A stretch of DNA of 64,000 bases, taken from Pseudomonas mosselii (GTDB lineage Bacteria; Pseudomonadota; Gammaproteobacteria; Pseudomonadales; Pseudomonadaceae). Below the pieces are notes generated by a model. The model saw nothing but the letters and a program-made list of their open reading frames with translations. It did not search any database and was not told the origin of the DNA. The position numbers and the translations under genes are program-made. The first letter of the stretch is position 1. Each line of letters opens with the position of its first letter. Shown in pieces: positions 10,728 through 25,034 of the stretch. Where the stretch lies: the NCBI RefSeq assembly GCF_003205295.1, contig NZ_QJRP01000015.1, positions 62,001 to 126,000 of the forward strand. Reading direction: 5' to 3'.

Positions 10728-11206
10728 TGCGACCGCAGATCATCGATCGCAGCCGCGACCAGGAGTTCATGCGCCTGGCCCTCGATTTGGCGGCCCAGGG
10801 CGCGGCCCTGGGCGAGGTGCCGGTGGGCGCGGTGCTGGTGCAGCACGGCCAGGTGATCGGTCAGGGCTTCAATCGGCCGATCATCGACAGCGACCCCAGC
10901 GCTCATGCCGAAATGGTGGCGATCCGGGCCGCGGCCAAGGCCGCCAGCAATTACCGACTGCCGGGTAGCACCCTGTACGTGACGCTGGAGCCGTGCAGCA
11001 TGTGCGCGGGGCTGATCGTCCATTCGCGAGTGGCGCGGGTGGTCTATGGGGCACTGGAGCCCAAGGCGGGGATCGTGCAGAGCCAGGGGCAGTTCTTCAG
11101 CCAGGGGTTCCTCAACCATCGGGTGATGTTCGAGGGTGGGGTGCTGGCAGAGGAGTGCGGGGTGATCTTGAGTGAGTTCTTCAAGGCGCGGCGGGCCAAG
11201 GCGTAG
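10727..11206 (+). CDS. tadA: tRNA adenosine(34) deaminase
   Basis: Converts A34 to inosine in the tRNA-Arg(ACG) anticodon; essential in most bacteria. 159 residues. Zinc and catalytic residues are in the HAE motif (His60, Glu62) and the PCSMC motif (Cys90, Cys93), the cytidine/deoxycytidylate deaminase signature. The C-terminal FFKARRAKA tail is typical of TadA. The start codon overlaps the oxidase stop by one base (TGATG). Confidence 0.96.
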   Translation: MRPQIIDRSRDQEFMRLALDLAAQGAALGEVPVGAVLVQHGQVIGQGFNRPIIDSDPSAHAEMVAIRAAAKAASNYRLPGSTLYVTLEPCSMCAGLIVHSRVARVVYGALEPKAGIVQSQGQFFSQGFLNHRVMFEGGVLAEECGVILSEFFKARRAKA

Positions 11207-11238
11207 TTCTGGCAATCTTGTATCGCCTGTACCGGCCC

Positions 11239-11470
11239 TTTCGCGGGTAAACCCGCTCCCACAGGTGTGGCGCGTGCCTTGAGGGCTGCACGGTCGCTGT
11301 GGGAGCGGCTTCAGCCGCGAACACCGGCGCAGCCGGTGCCAGGTACCGCGTCGCCTGCTTCGCGGGTAAACCCGCTCCCACAGGGATCGCGCCAGATTCT
11401 AAAAATTGAGCAAGACAGTTGCTCCCACAGGGGCTGTGCAGAACCTGTGGGAGCGGGTTTACCCGCGAAG
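11239..11470. repeat. Cluster of REP units (cgggtaaacccgctcccaca type)
   Basis: Direct and inverted copies of the REP unit TCGCGGGTAAACCCGCTCCC occur at about 11241, 11361 and, inverted, 11445-11470, with a divergent unit at 11297-11326 and a half unit near 11420. The cluster fills the space between the convergent ends of tadA and mltF and probably serves as a bidirectional transcript end. Confidence 0.88.
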
Positions 11471-11501
11471 AGGCCACGACAGGCGCCAGGGGAAGCCGGG
11501 A

Positions 11502-13242
<1,741 letters not shown>

Positions 13243-13284
13243 GCACGGCCTCTAAGCACACCCCTTCCTGAGGCTGTCCCGACG

Positions 13285-17184
<3,900 letters not shown>

Positions 17185-17186
17185 GG

Positions 17187-17498
17187 GTGTACAAGCTCGC
17201 CTTCTTCGTCCCCGACAGCCATGTCGAGGTGGTCAAGGCCGCCGTATTCGCCGCTGGAGGCGGGCGCATCGGCGACTACGACCACTGCGCCTGGCAGACC
17301 CTCGGCCAGGGCCAGTTCCGCCCGTTGCACGGCAGCCAGCCGTACCTCGGGCAGACCGGCCAGGTCGAAGTGGTCGAGGAGTGGAAGGTGGAACTGGTGG
17401 TGGCTGATGCGCTGATCGCCCAGGTGGTCGCCGCGCTCAAGCAGAGCCACCCGTATGAAACGCCGGCTTATGAGGTCTGGCCGCTGGCCGATTTCTAA
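17187..17498 (+). CDS. YqfO/NIF3-insert-like small protein
   Basis: 103 residues starting VYKLAFFVPDSHVEVVKAA from GTG 17187, two bases after the purL stop; an in-frame GTG at 17172 is the alternative. The sequence (VFAAGGGRIGDYDHCAWQT, then KQSHPYETPAYEVWPL) matches the stand-alone CutA/PII-like domain otherwise found inserted in NIF3/YqfO proteins. It probably forms oligomers and may bind a small ligand or metal, but its cellular role is unknown. Probably co-transcribed with purL. Confidence 0.85.
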   Translation: MYKLAFFVPDSHVEVVKAAVFAAGGGRIGDYDHCAWQTLGQGQFRPLHGSQPYLGQTGQVEVVEEWKVELVVADALIAQVVAALKQSHPYETPAYEVWPLADF

Positions 17499-17513
17499 GG
17501 CTAGTGCCATCGC

Positions 17514-17630
17514 TGTAGGAGCGGCCTTGTGTCGCGAAAGGGCTGCGCAGCAGCCCCGGCAATCTTGACGAAAACGCCGGAATTCTGGGGCCGCTTTGCG
17601 GCCCTTTCGCGGCACAAGGCCGCTCCTACA
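17514..17630. repeat. REPIN overlapping the nagE stop codon
   Basis: A 117-bp inverted REP pair of the same type and length as the one at 920. Its right arm ends CCGCTCCTACA (17620-17630) and includes 17626-17628, which read on the minus strand give TAG, the nagE stop codon. It separates the convergent YqfO-like and nagE genes. Confidence 0.9.
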
Positions 17631-19287
17631 TGTCTTGCAGCGCCTGGCTCAATCCAGGAGCTCGCGCTCCCACCACCAGATGCCACACCCCACCTGCCTG
17701 CGGGCTCACCCCCAGGCATCCCAGGGCGGCCAGGCGTTCCTGCTCTACCTTGGCCTCATTCCTGACCCGCACTCGCACTCGGCTCGAGGCCACGCACTGC
17801 GCCTCCAGTACATTCTCGCGCCCGCCCAGGGCCTGCAGCCATTCATCCGCGACGACCGTCTCGGTGGCCACCGCGGCCTTCTCGGCAAGCGGTGCCGCCA
17901 CCCGTGCATGGGGCAGTTCTGCGCGAATCTCGTCGGCCAGCGCATCGGCCATCGGCCCCACCACCACCTGCAGGCTGCCACCGGTACCGGGGCGTACCAC
18001 CGCGAGGGCGCCCAGGGCCTTCAACTCCTGGTCGCGGGCCAGGTTGCGGTCGGCCAGTACCAGGCGCAGGCGCGTGGTGCAGGCATCCACGCCCTGCAGG
18101 TTGGCCGCGCCGCCGAGGGCGTCGATGTAGCGCCGGGCCCGTGGCGCATCGCTGCCCTCGGCCTGGCTGGCCGCCTGTTCCTCGCGGCCGGGTGTCTTCA
18201 GGTCGAAACGGCGGATGCAGTAGTCGAACACGAAGTAGTAGACCAACCCGTAGAGTACGCCCACCGGGAACACCAGCCAGCCGTTGCTCGAACGCCCCCA
18301 GCCCAGGGCCATGTCGATGCCGCCGCCGGAGAAGGTGAAGCCCAGGCGGATCCCCAGCAGGTCGCAGATGGCCATGGACAGCCCGGTCAGCAGCGCATGG
18401 ATCAGGTACAGCAGCGGCGCCAGGAACATGAAGGCGAATTCGATCGGCTCGGTCACCCCGGTCAGCGCCGAGGTCAGCGCCATCGACAGCAGCACCCCGC
18501 CGATCAGCTTGCGCCGCTGCGGCAGGGCATGGCGGTACATGGCAAGGCAAGCCGCGGGCAGGCCGAAGATCATCACCGGGAACATGCCGGCCATGAATTG
18601 CCCGGCGTTGGGGTCGCCGGCGAAAAAGCGCGCCAGGTCGCCGGTGACCACCTGCCCGCTGGCCGCCTGGAAACTGCCGAACACGAACCACACCAGGTTG
18701 TTGAGGATATGGTGCAGGCCGGTGATGATCAGCAGCCGGTTGAGCACGCCGAAGAAGAACGCGCCGATGCTGCCGCTCTCCAGCATCAGCTGGCCGAGCT
18801 CGTTGATGCCGTGCTGGATCGGTGGCCAGATCAGGCCGAACAGCAGCCCGAGGAACACTGCCGATACCCCGGTGGCGATCGGCACGAAGCGCCGGCCGCC
18901 GAAGAACGCCAGGTAGTCCGGCAGCTGGATGTCCTTGAAGCGGTTGTACAGGCCGCCGCCGAGCAGGCCGCAGATGATGCCGGCGAGCATGCCCATGTCG
19001 ATCTTCGGATCGATCACCTTCAGCGTCGCCACCAGCACCAGGTAGCCGATGGCGCCGGCCAGGCCCGCGGTGCCGTTGTTGTCGCGGGCGAAGCCCACGG
19101 CGATGCCGACGGCGAAGATCAGTGCCAGGTTGGCGAAGATCGCTTGCCCGGCGTCATGCACCAGGGCGATGTCGAACAGGTCGGTGTCGCCCAGGCGCAG
19201 CAACAGGCCGGCGATGGGCAGGATGGCGATGGGCAGCATCAAGGCGCGGCCGAGCCGCTGCAGGCCCTGGATGAAGTGCTGGTACAT
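17626..19287 (-). CDS. nagE: PTS N-acetylglucosamine transporter, IIC-IIB-IIB arrangement
   Basis: Inner-membrane permease that imports and phosphorylates GlcNAc. 553 residues. The IIC domain (1 to about 370) starts MYQHFIQGLQRLGRALMLPI and contains GLHHILNNLVWF and ALTGVTEPIEF. The first IIB domain has the phosphocysteine motif DACTTRLRL (Cys403). A second, divergent IIB-like repeat follows, with Cys498 in AQCVASSRVR. The phosphoryl donor IIA is in the adjacent nagF product. Last gene of the nag operon, 12 bp after nagF. Its stop codon is provided by a REPIN. Confidence 0.94.
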   Translation of the reverse strand: MYQHFIQGLQRLGRALMLPIAILPIAGLLLRLGDTDLFDIALVHDAGQAIFANLALIFAVGIAVGFARDNNGTAGLAGAIGYLVLVATLKVIDPKIDMGMLAGIICGLLGGGLYNRFKDIQLPDYLAFFGGRRFVPIATGVSAVFLGLLFGLIWPPIQHGINELGQLMLESGSIGAFFFGVLNRLLIITGLHHILNNLVWFVFGSFQAASGQVVTGDLARFFAGDPNAGQFMAGMFPVMIFGLPAACLAMYRHALPQRRKLIGGVLLSMALTSALTGVTEPIEFAFMFLAPLLYLIHALLTGLSMAICDLLGIRLGFTFSGGGIDMALGWGRSSNGWLVFPVGVLYGLVYYFVFDYCIRRFDLKTPGREEQAASQAEGSDAPRARRYIDALGGAANLQGVDACTTRLRLVLADRNLARDQELKALGALAVVRPGTGGSLQVVVGPMADALADEIRAELPHARVAAPLAEKAAVATETVVADEWLQALGGRENVLEAQCVASSRVRVRVRNEAKVEQERLAALGCLGVSPQAGGVWHLVVGARAPGLSQALQDM

Positions 19288-19299
19288 GGTGCGCTCCGA

Positions 19300-21843
19300 T
19301 TATTGTTGTAGGGCCACGGGGGCCGCAGGTTGGGCGTGGGATTGCGCGGCGAAGTCGCGGCAGGCCTGGCGTACGGCGCCGGCGCTGGCCAGGCCCAGCA
19401 GGCTCTGGCTGAAGCGGCGGCAGGCACTGGCGTCGAGCTGGCGGACCTGAGCCTTGATCTCGCCGATCTGCGGCGCGCTGACCGACAGCTCGGCTACGCC
19501 GAGGCCGACCAGTACCGGCGTGGCCAGCGGGTCGGAGGCCAGCGCGCCGCACACGCCGACCCAGCGACCGTGCTTCGCCGCGCCCTGGCAGGTCAGCTCG
19601 ATCAGGCGCAGCAGTGCCGGGTGCAGGGCATCGACCCGCGCCGCAAGTCCGGCATGGTCACGGTCCATGGCCAGGGTGTACTGGGACAGGTCGTTGGTAC
19701 CGATGGAGAAGAAGTCCGCGTGCTCGGCCAGGCGCTCGGCGAGCAGCGCCGCGGCCGGCACCTCGATCATCACCCCCAGTTCGGCGCGCGCCGTCACGCC
19801 CAGCTCGGCGGCCAGCCGGTCCAGGCGCTGGCGGATGGCGATCAGCTCGTCGACCTCGGTGACCATCGGCAGCATGATCCGGCAGCGCCGCTGCGGGCTG
19901 ACCTGGAGCAGGGCGCGCAGTTGCTGGTCGAGCAGCTCCGGACGGACCTGGCCCAGGCGGATGCCGCGCAGGCCCAACACCGGGTTGGCCTCGGCCGGCA
20001 GGGGCAGGTAGTCGAGCTGCTTGTCGCCGCCGACGTCGATGGTGCGGATGATCACCGGGCGCTCGGCCATGGCGTCGAGCACCGCCTGGTAGGCGTTGCG
20101 CTGCTCGGCCTCGTCCGGTGCGGTGGGGCGGTCGATGAACAGGAACTCGCTGCGCAGCAGGCCGATGCCGTCGGCGCCCTGGGCCAGGGCCTGGGCGGCC
20201 TCGTCGGCGCTGGCGACGTTGGCCGCGACCTCGATCAGCTGGCCATCGCGGGTACGGGCGCTCTGCTGCGCGGCGGCCTGCTGGCGCTGGCGGATTTCGC
20301 GGCGTTGCTGCAGGTGGCAATGGACCTCGGCCAGGCGTTGCGGGTCGGCCTGGGTTTCCAGGCGGCCCTGGTCGGCGTCCAGCACCAGCGGCGTGCCGGC
20401 GGGCAGGTCGAGCAGCGCTTCGCCCACGGCCACCAGGCACGGCAGGCCGCGGGCACGGGCGAGGATGGCGACGTGCGAGGTGGCGCCACCGGCGGCCATG
20501 CACAGCCCGGCGACATCGTGGCGGGCGAGCAGCAACAGGTCGGAGGGCGTCAGTTCGTGGGCGACGACGATGGCCGCCGGCGGCAGGCGCAGTTGCCGGG
20601 TTTCGCCGAGCAGGGCGCGCAGCACTCGCTGCTGCAGGTCATAGAGGTCGTTGGCGCGTTCGGCCAGCAACGGGTTGCCCAAGCTGCGCAGGACCTGGCA
20701 CTGGGTCTCGATGGCGCGGCTCCAGGCATGGCTGGCGGCGACGCCACCGGCGATATGCTGGCGGGCGTCGCCGAGCAGGGCCGGGTCGTCGAGCAGGGCC
20801 AGGTGGGCCTCGAGGATCGCCGCCGCGTCCTCCTGGCCGCGAGGCAGGTGCCGCCAGTCGCGGTCGATGGCATGGCGGACCTCGGCCAGGGCAGTGTTCA
20901 GCGCCTGGTGCTGCTCGGCGGGGTCGTTATCGCCGCTGTCCGCCGGCAGGCTGATGCCGTCCAGGCGCGCCAGTGGCCCGAGGGCGAGGCCGGGGGCGGC
21001 GCAGACGCCGTTGAGCACGCCGGGCTCGGCATTGGGCTTGGGCGTGGCGGCGCTGGTGGGCACGTGGGTGGCATGGTGCTCAGCGACCGAGGCGGTCTGC
21101 ATGGCGGCGATCAATGCCTGCAGCGCGGCCTGGCTGTCCGGCCCGGTGCAGATCAGTTCGACTTCGGCGCCTTCGCCAACGCCCAGGCCCATGACCGCCA
21201 CCAGGCTGGTGAGGTCGGCCTCGCGCTCGGCGAAACGCAGTACGGCATGGCTCTGGAAGCCTTGCGCGGTCTGGCGCAGCAGGGCGGCGGGGCGGGCGTG
21301 CAGGCCACCGTGATGAGCAACCCGGGCATGACCACTTGCACGCTCATGGCTGACCGGTGGTATGTCAGCTTCGCTGCCCGTGGCCTCGACCTCCAGCAAC
21401 GCCGCGCCCAGGTGCGCAGTGCCTGTCTCCAGCCGCGTCAGGCCAAAGCCCGGGCCATTGCTGACCAGCATCACGGTGACCAGGCTGACGCAGTGCTGCG
21501 CCACCAGGTCCATGTCGAAGCGCACCAGCGGTTGCCCCTGGGTCACCTGGTCGCCCAGCGTCATCAGCGGCGAGAAACCGCGCCCCTGCAGCTGCACGGT
21601 GTCGACACCGATATGCAGGAGGATTTCCGCACCGTTGACCGCGCGCAGGGTCAGCGCATGGCCGGTGCGCGCCAGTTGCACCACTTCGCCCGCGCAGGGC
21701 GCGTGCAGCACGTCGTTCAACGGGTCGATGGCGACGCCGTCGCCCAAGGTGCCGCTGCTGAACACCGGATCCGGTACCTGGTCCAGCGGTACCAGCGGTC
21801 CGGCGAGCGGGGCATGGAGGATGATCTTGTTATTGTCGGGCAT
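19300..21843 (-). CDS. nagF: Multiphosphoryl transfer protein EIIA-HPr-EI
   Basis: Cytoplasmic fusion that passes phosphate from PEP to NagE. 847 residues. EIIA(Glc-type) domain at about 1-150 with the active His in EILLHIGVDTVQL. HPr domain at about 165-255 with GGLHARPAALL. Enzyme I from about 280 with GGATSHVAILARARGLP (phosphohistidine), the PEP-binding segment MLPMVTEVDELIAIR, and Cys in GVCGALASDP. With this fusion the pathway needs no separate PtsH or PtsI. Start 21843 lies 18 bp after nagB. Confidence 0.95.
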   Translation of the reverse strand: MPDNNKIILHAPLAGPLVPLDQVPDPVFSSGTLGDGVAIDPLNDVLHAPCAGEVVQLARTGHALTLRAVNGAEILLHIGVDTVQLQGRGFSPLMTLGDQVTQGQPLVRFDMDLVAQHCVSLVTVMLVSNGPGFGLTRLETGTAHLGAALLEVEATGSEADIPPVSHERASGHARVAHHGGLHARPAALLRQTAQGFQSHAVLRFAEREADLTSLVAVMGLGVGEGAEVELICTGPDSQAALQALIAAMQTASVAEHHATHVPTSAATPKPNAEPGVLNGVCAAPGLALGPLARLDGISLPADSGDNDPAEQHQALNTALAEVRHAIDRDWRHLPRGQEDAAAILEAHLALLDDPALLGDARQHIAGGVAASHAWSRAIETQCQVLRSLGNPLLAERANDLYDLQQRVLRALLGETRQLRLPPAAIVVAHELTPSDLLLLARHDVAGLCMAAGGATSHVAILARARGLPCLVAVGEALLDLPAGTPLVLDADQGRLETQADPQRLAEVHCHLQQRREIRQRQQAAAQQSARTRDGQLIEVAANVASADEAAQALAQGADGIGLLRSEFLFIDRPTAPDEAEQRNAYQAVLDAMAERPVIIRTIDVGGDKQLDYLPLPAEANPVLGLRGIRLGQVRPELLDQQLRALLQVSPQRRCRIMLPMVTEVDELIAIRQRLDRLAAELGVTARAELGVMIEVPAAALLAERLAEHADFFSIGTNDLSQYTLAMDRDHAGLAARVDALHPALLRLIELTCQGAAKHGRWVGVCGALASDPLATPVLVGLGVAELSVSAPQIGEIKAQVRQLDASACRRFSQSLLGLASAGAVRQACRDFAAQSHAQPAAPVALQQ

Positions 21844-21861
21844 GCGCTGTTCCTCGCGGCT

Positions 21862-22884
21862 TCACTGCGTGCAGGTCACTTTGCTCAGGTGGCGCGGCTG
21901 GTCGGGGTCGAGGCCGCGGGCCTCGGCCAGGGCCGCGGCCATGATGTAGAAGCTCTGGATCGCCAGCAGCGGGTCCAGGGCCGGGTGTTCGGCGCAGCTC
22001 AGGGTAAGGTTGCGCCCGGCGATATCGGCCGGTGCCGCCAGCAACACGCGGGCGCCGCGCTGGCGCATGTCGGAGGCCAGCTGCAGCAAGCCAGCCTGCT
22101 CGACGCCGCGCGGGGCGAACACCAGCAGCGGGTACTGTGCATCGATCAGGGCCATCGGGCCATGGCGCACTTCGGCGCTGCTGAAGGCCTCGGCCTGGAT
22201 CACCGAGGTTTCCTTGAGTTTGAGCGCGGCTTCCTGGGCGATGGCAAAGCCTGCGCCACGACCGATCACCATCAGGCGCTCGCTATCGCGCAGGGTGTCG
22301 ATGGCCGGGCTCCAGTCCTGCGCGGCGGCCTCGCGCAGTTGCGCGGGCAGGGTAAGGCCGGCTTCCAGCAGGGCGCGGTCCTGGCCCCAGTGGGCGACCA
22401 GGCGGGCGCTGGCAGCGAGGGTGGCGACGAAGCTCTTGGTCGCCGCCACCGACAGCTCAGGGCCTGCGCACAGCGGCAAGTGGTGCTGGCAGGCCTGCTC
22501 CAGGGGCGAGCCTTCGGCGTTGACCAGCGAGACCGTGGTCGCCCCGCACTGGCCCAGGCGCCGCAGGCTGTCGACCAGGTCCGGGCTCTGGCCCGACTGC
22601 GAGAAGCCCAGCGCCACCTGGCCACGCACCCGCAGCGGTGCCTGCTGCAGGGTCACCACCGACATCGGCAGCGAAGCCACCGGCAGCCCCAGTTGCTGCA
22701 TGGCGATGTAGGCGAAGTAGCTGGCGGCGTGGTCCGAGCTGCCTCGGGCCACGGTCAGCGCCACTTGCGGATCGAGCCGGCGTAGCTGTTCGGCCAGGGT
22801 TTGCAGGCGTGGGTCCAGCGTCTGCGTCTGACGTTCGACGACCTCGGCGCTGGCGCGGGCTTCTTCGAGCATCCTTGAACTCAT
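21862..22884 (-). CDS. nagB: Glucosamine-6-phosphate deaminase, SIS-domain type (NagB-II)
   Basis: Converts glucosamine-6-phosphate to fructose-6-phosphate and ammonia. 340 residues with two SIS domains. Visible motifs are ARGSSDHAASYF, FSQSGQSPDLVDSL, ELSVAATKSFVATL and SSAEVRHGPMALI, as in the isomerase half of GlmS. No glutaminase domain is present, so ammonia release rather than synthesis is expected. The start codon overlaps the nagA stop (ATGA). Structurally unrelated to E. coli NagB. Confidence 0.93.
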   Translation of the reverse strand: MSSRMLEEARASAEVVERQTQTLDPRLQTLAEQLRRLDPQVALTVARGSSDHAASYFAYIAMQQLGLPVASLPMSVVTLQQAPLRVRGQVALGFSQSGQSPDLVDSLRRLGQCGATTVSLVNAEGSPLEQACQHHLPLCAGPELSVAATKSFVATLAASARLVAHWGQDRALLEAGLTLPAQLREAAAQDWSPAIDTLRDSERLMVIGRGAGFAIAQEAALKLKETSVIQAEAFSSAEVRHGPMALIDAQYPLLVFAPRGVEQAGLLQLASDMRQRGARVLLAAPADIAGRNLTLSCAEHPALDPLLAIQSFYIMAAALAEARGLDPDQPRHLSKVTCTQ

Positions 22885-23969
22885 GCGGTTTCTCCTTCGA
22901 TCATCACGGCGGTCAGGTTCAGTTGGCGGTCCAGCAGCACCGCGTCGGCCCAGGCGCCCGGTTGCAGGCGGCCACGGTCGGCGATGCCGAGATAATCGGC
23001 GGGATGGAGTGACAGACGCTCGGAGGCTTCGGCCAGCGGCAGGCCGATCTTCACCAGGTTGCGCAGGGCCTGGTCCATGGTCAGGGTGCTGCCGGCCAGG
23101 GTGCCGTCGGGCAGGCGCACGCCGCCCAGGCATTTGGTCACGGTGTGGCTGCCCAGGCGGTATTCGCCATCGGGCATGCCGGCGGCGGCGGTGGAGTCGG
23201 TCACGCAGTACAGGCACGGGATCGAGCGCAGGGCCACGCGCATGGCGCCGGGGTGCACGTGCAGCAGGTCGGGAATCAGCTCGGCATAGCGGGCGTGAGC
23301 CAGGGCCGCGCCGACGATGCCCGGCTCGCGGTGGTGCAGCGGGCTCATGGCGTTGTACAGGTGGGTGAAGCTGGTGGCACCGGCCTCCAGGGCCGCCACG
23401 CCTTCTTCGTAGCTGCCCAGGGTGTGGCCGAGCTGCAGGCGGATGCCGCGCTGGCTCAGGGTCTGGATCAGCGGCAGGTGGCCGGCGACCTCCGGGGCGA
23501 TGGTGATGACCTTGATCGGCGCCAGGGCCAGGTATTGCTCGACCTCGTCGAGCAGCGCCTGGTGGGCGAAGTTCGGCTGCGCGCCGAGCTTGCCGGGGTT
23601 GATGTACGGGCCTTCCAGGTGCACGCCGAGGATGCGCGCGCCCTGGCGCGGTTGCCTGAGGTGTTCGCCCAGTTCGGCGAGCACGCGGGTCAGCTCCTCG
23701 CGGGGCGCGGTCATGGTGGTGGCCAGCAGCGAGGTGGTGCCGAAGCGACGGTGGGTGCGGGCGATGGTGGCGAAGGCGTCGCCGCCCTGCATGATGTCGC
23801 TGCCGCCACCGCCGTGCACGTGCAGGTCGATGAAACCGGGCAGCAGGTACGGCAAGTCGTTGGCCTGCGGGTCGCACGGCGTGCCGTCGATGGCCCGTAT
23901 GCGGCCGTTTTCCAGGTGCAGTTGTCCGCGCACCCAGCCGTCGGGGGTGAGGATGTTGGCGATGTCCAT
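22881..23969 (-). CDS. nagA: N-acetylglucosamine-6-phosphate deacetylase
   Basis: Removes acetate from GlcNAc-6-phosphate. 362 residues in an amidohydrolase barrel. Metal and substrate motifs: PGFIDLHVHGGGG, GVHLEGPYINPGKLGA, QLGHTLG, THLYNAMSPLHHREPG, and Asp in VTDSTAAAGMPDG. Start 23969 (MDIANILTP) is 11 bp after nagR and is preferred because the domain begins there, although the frame is open far upstream. Confidence 0.95.
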   Translation of the reverse strand: MDIANILTPDGWVRGQLHLENGRIRAIDGTPCDPQANDLPYLLPGFIDLHVHGGGGSDIMQGGDAFATIARTHRRFGTTSLLATTMTAPREELTRVLAELGEHLRQPRQGARILGVHLEGPYINPGKLGAQPNFAHQALLDEVEQYLALAPIKVITIAPEVAGHLPLIQTLSQRGIRLQLGHTLGSYEEGVAALEAGATSFTHLYNAMSPLHHREPGIVGAALAHARYAELIPDLLHVHPGAMRVALRSIPCLYCVTDSTAAAGMPDGEYRLGSHTVTKCLGGVRLPDGTLAGSTLTMDQALRNLVKIGLPLAEASERLSLHPADYLGIADRGRLQPGAWADAVLLDRQLNLTAVMIEGETA

Positions 23970-23980
23970 GGGGGCTCCGG

Positions 23981-24712
23981 TCAGCGTCGCAGTTCGGCGA
24001 CGAAGTCGTAGTAGTCGTTGCGGCAGTAGGTGTCGGTCAGCTCGATGGCGGTGTTGTCGTCGAGGTAGCCGATGCGGGTCATCAGCAGCATGGCGGTGCC
24101 GGGGGCGATACCCACCTGAGCGGCCAGCTCGTCGCCGGCGTTGATGGCGCGGATGTGTTGCAGGGCACGGACCACCGGGCGGCCGAGCCGGTCGAGGTGC
24201 TGGTAGAGCGAATCGCCGATGGCCTGCGGGTCGCCGAGCAGACGGGCGGGCAGGGTGCTGACCTCCACCGCCATGACGATATCGTCGGCCTTGCGCAGGC
24301 GCTTGAGGTGGACCACCTGGTCGGTGGGCGACAGGCCGAGGCGGATCAGTTCGTCGTTGCTCGGGGTGCCGATGCTGCGCTCGAGCCACTGGGAGCTGGG
24401 CACGAAGCCTTTCATGCGCAGCATTTCGCTGAAGCTCGACAGGCGTGACAGAGGTTGTTCCAGGCGTGGCGTGATGAAGGTGCCGGAGCCCTGTATGCGG
24501 TGGATCAGGCCTTGTTCGAGCAGGACTTCGAGGGCCTTGCGCGCGGTGACCCGGGAGATGTCCAGGGTTTCGCTGAGGGTGCGCTCCGAGGGCAGCGCCT
24601 GGTCGGCGGTCCATTGGCCGGCGTGGATGGCCTGCTCAAGGTTGCGCGCCAGCTGCAGGTAGAGCGGGGTGGCGCTGGTGTCGTCGGGGCGCAGGGCCGA
24701 TAGAGGACGCAT
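23981..24712 (-). CDS. nagR: GntR/HutC-family regulator of the nag operon
   Basis: 243 residues. N-terminal winged helix (about 10-80) with LPSERTLSETLDISRVTARKALEVLL-type sequence (quoted parts: LPSERTLSE, ISRVTARKAL). C-terminal UTRA effector domain ending TDTYCRNDYYDFVAEL. By family it should sense GlcN-6-P or GlcNAc-6-P and repress the nag genes. It is the first gene of the operon and probably regulates itself through the repeats at 24748-24778. Confidence 0.92.
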   Translation of the reverse strand: MRPLSALRPDDTSATPLYLQLARNLEQAIHAGQWTADQALPSERTLSETLDISRVTARKALEVLLEQGLIHRIQGSGTFITPRLEQPLSRLSSFSEMLRMKGFVPSSQWLERSIGTPSNDELIRLGLSPTDQVVHLKRLRKADDIVMAVEVSTLPARLLGDPQAIGDSLYQHLDRLGRPVVRALQHIRAINAGDELAAQVGIAPGTAMLLMTRIGYLDDNTAIELTDTYCRNDYYDFVAELRR

Positions 24713-24742
24713 GGGCGGTGTCCGGTATTGTTGTTGGGTGGG

Positions 24743-24781
24743 AAATTAATACCACTTTAATACCAGGTCAATACCACTGGT
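24743..24781 (-). promoter_or_regulatory. nag operon promoter with overlapping operator repeats
   Basis: On the minus strand TTGACC (24771-24766), a 17-bp spacer and TAATTT (24748-24743). Three copies of TGGTATT lie over the -35, spacer and -10 at an exact 11-bp spacing (plus-strand AATACCA at 24748, 24759, 24770). AGTGGTATTGACC resembles the known NagR/DasR palindrome AGTGGTCTAGACCACT. Repression by promoter occlusion is inferred. Confidence 0.7.
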
Positions 24782-24808
24782 CTGATCAGGAATCTCGTAT
24801 TTGATTCT

Positions 24809-24932
24809 GGGGGCGCTCTGCGCCCCTTTCGCGACACAAGGCCGCTCCCACAGGGACCGCACCATGGCAGAACTGGCACATATCCTGTGGGAGCGGCCTT
24901 GTGTCGCGAAAGGGCTGCGCAGCAGCCCCGGC
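24809..24932. repeat. REPIN, first copy of a 109-bp identical pair
   Basis: Inverted REP pair upstream of nagR. Bases 24824-24932 are identical to 25758-25866, including the roughly 36-bp non-REP spacer between the arms. Other REPINs in the window have different spacers, so this is a recent copy. Confidence 0.92.
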
Positions 24933-25034
24933 GATCTTGAAGGCTGTCAGACATTTCCGAACCTGAAACCTAATGCTTCAGCCAGCAAAGCTTGGGAACT
25001 ATCCTACGCGCTTGCCGGAAGCCGCCGCGTTGTC

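Noticed and set aside
11239..11470. Possible CRISPR array because of regularly repeated palindromes
   Set aside because: Units are alternately inverted, spacing is irregular and they match REPs elsewhere in the window; no cas genes.
19330..22785. A long open frame antisense to nagF and nagB
   Set aside because: Same GC artefact; the nag genes carry all catalytic motifs and the antisense product resembles no protein.
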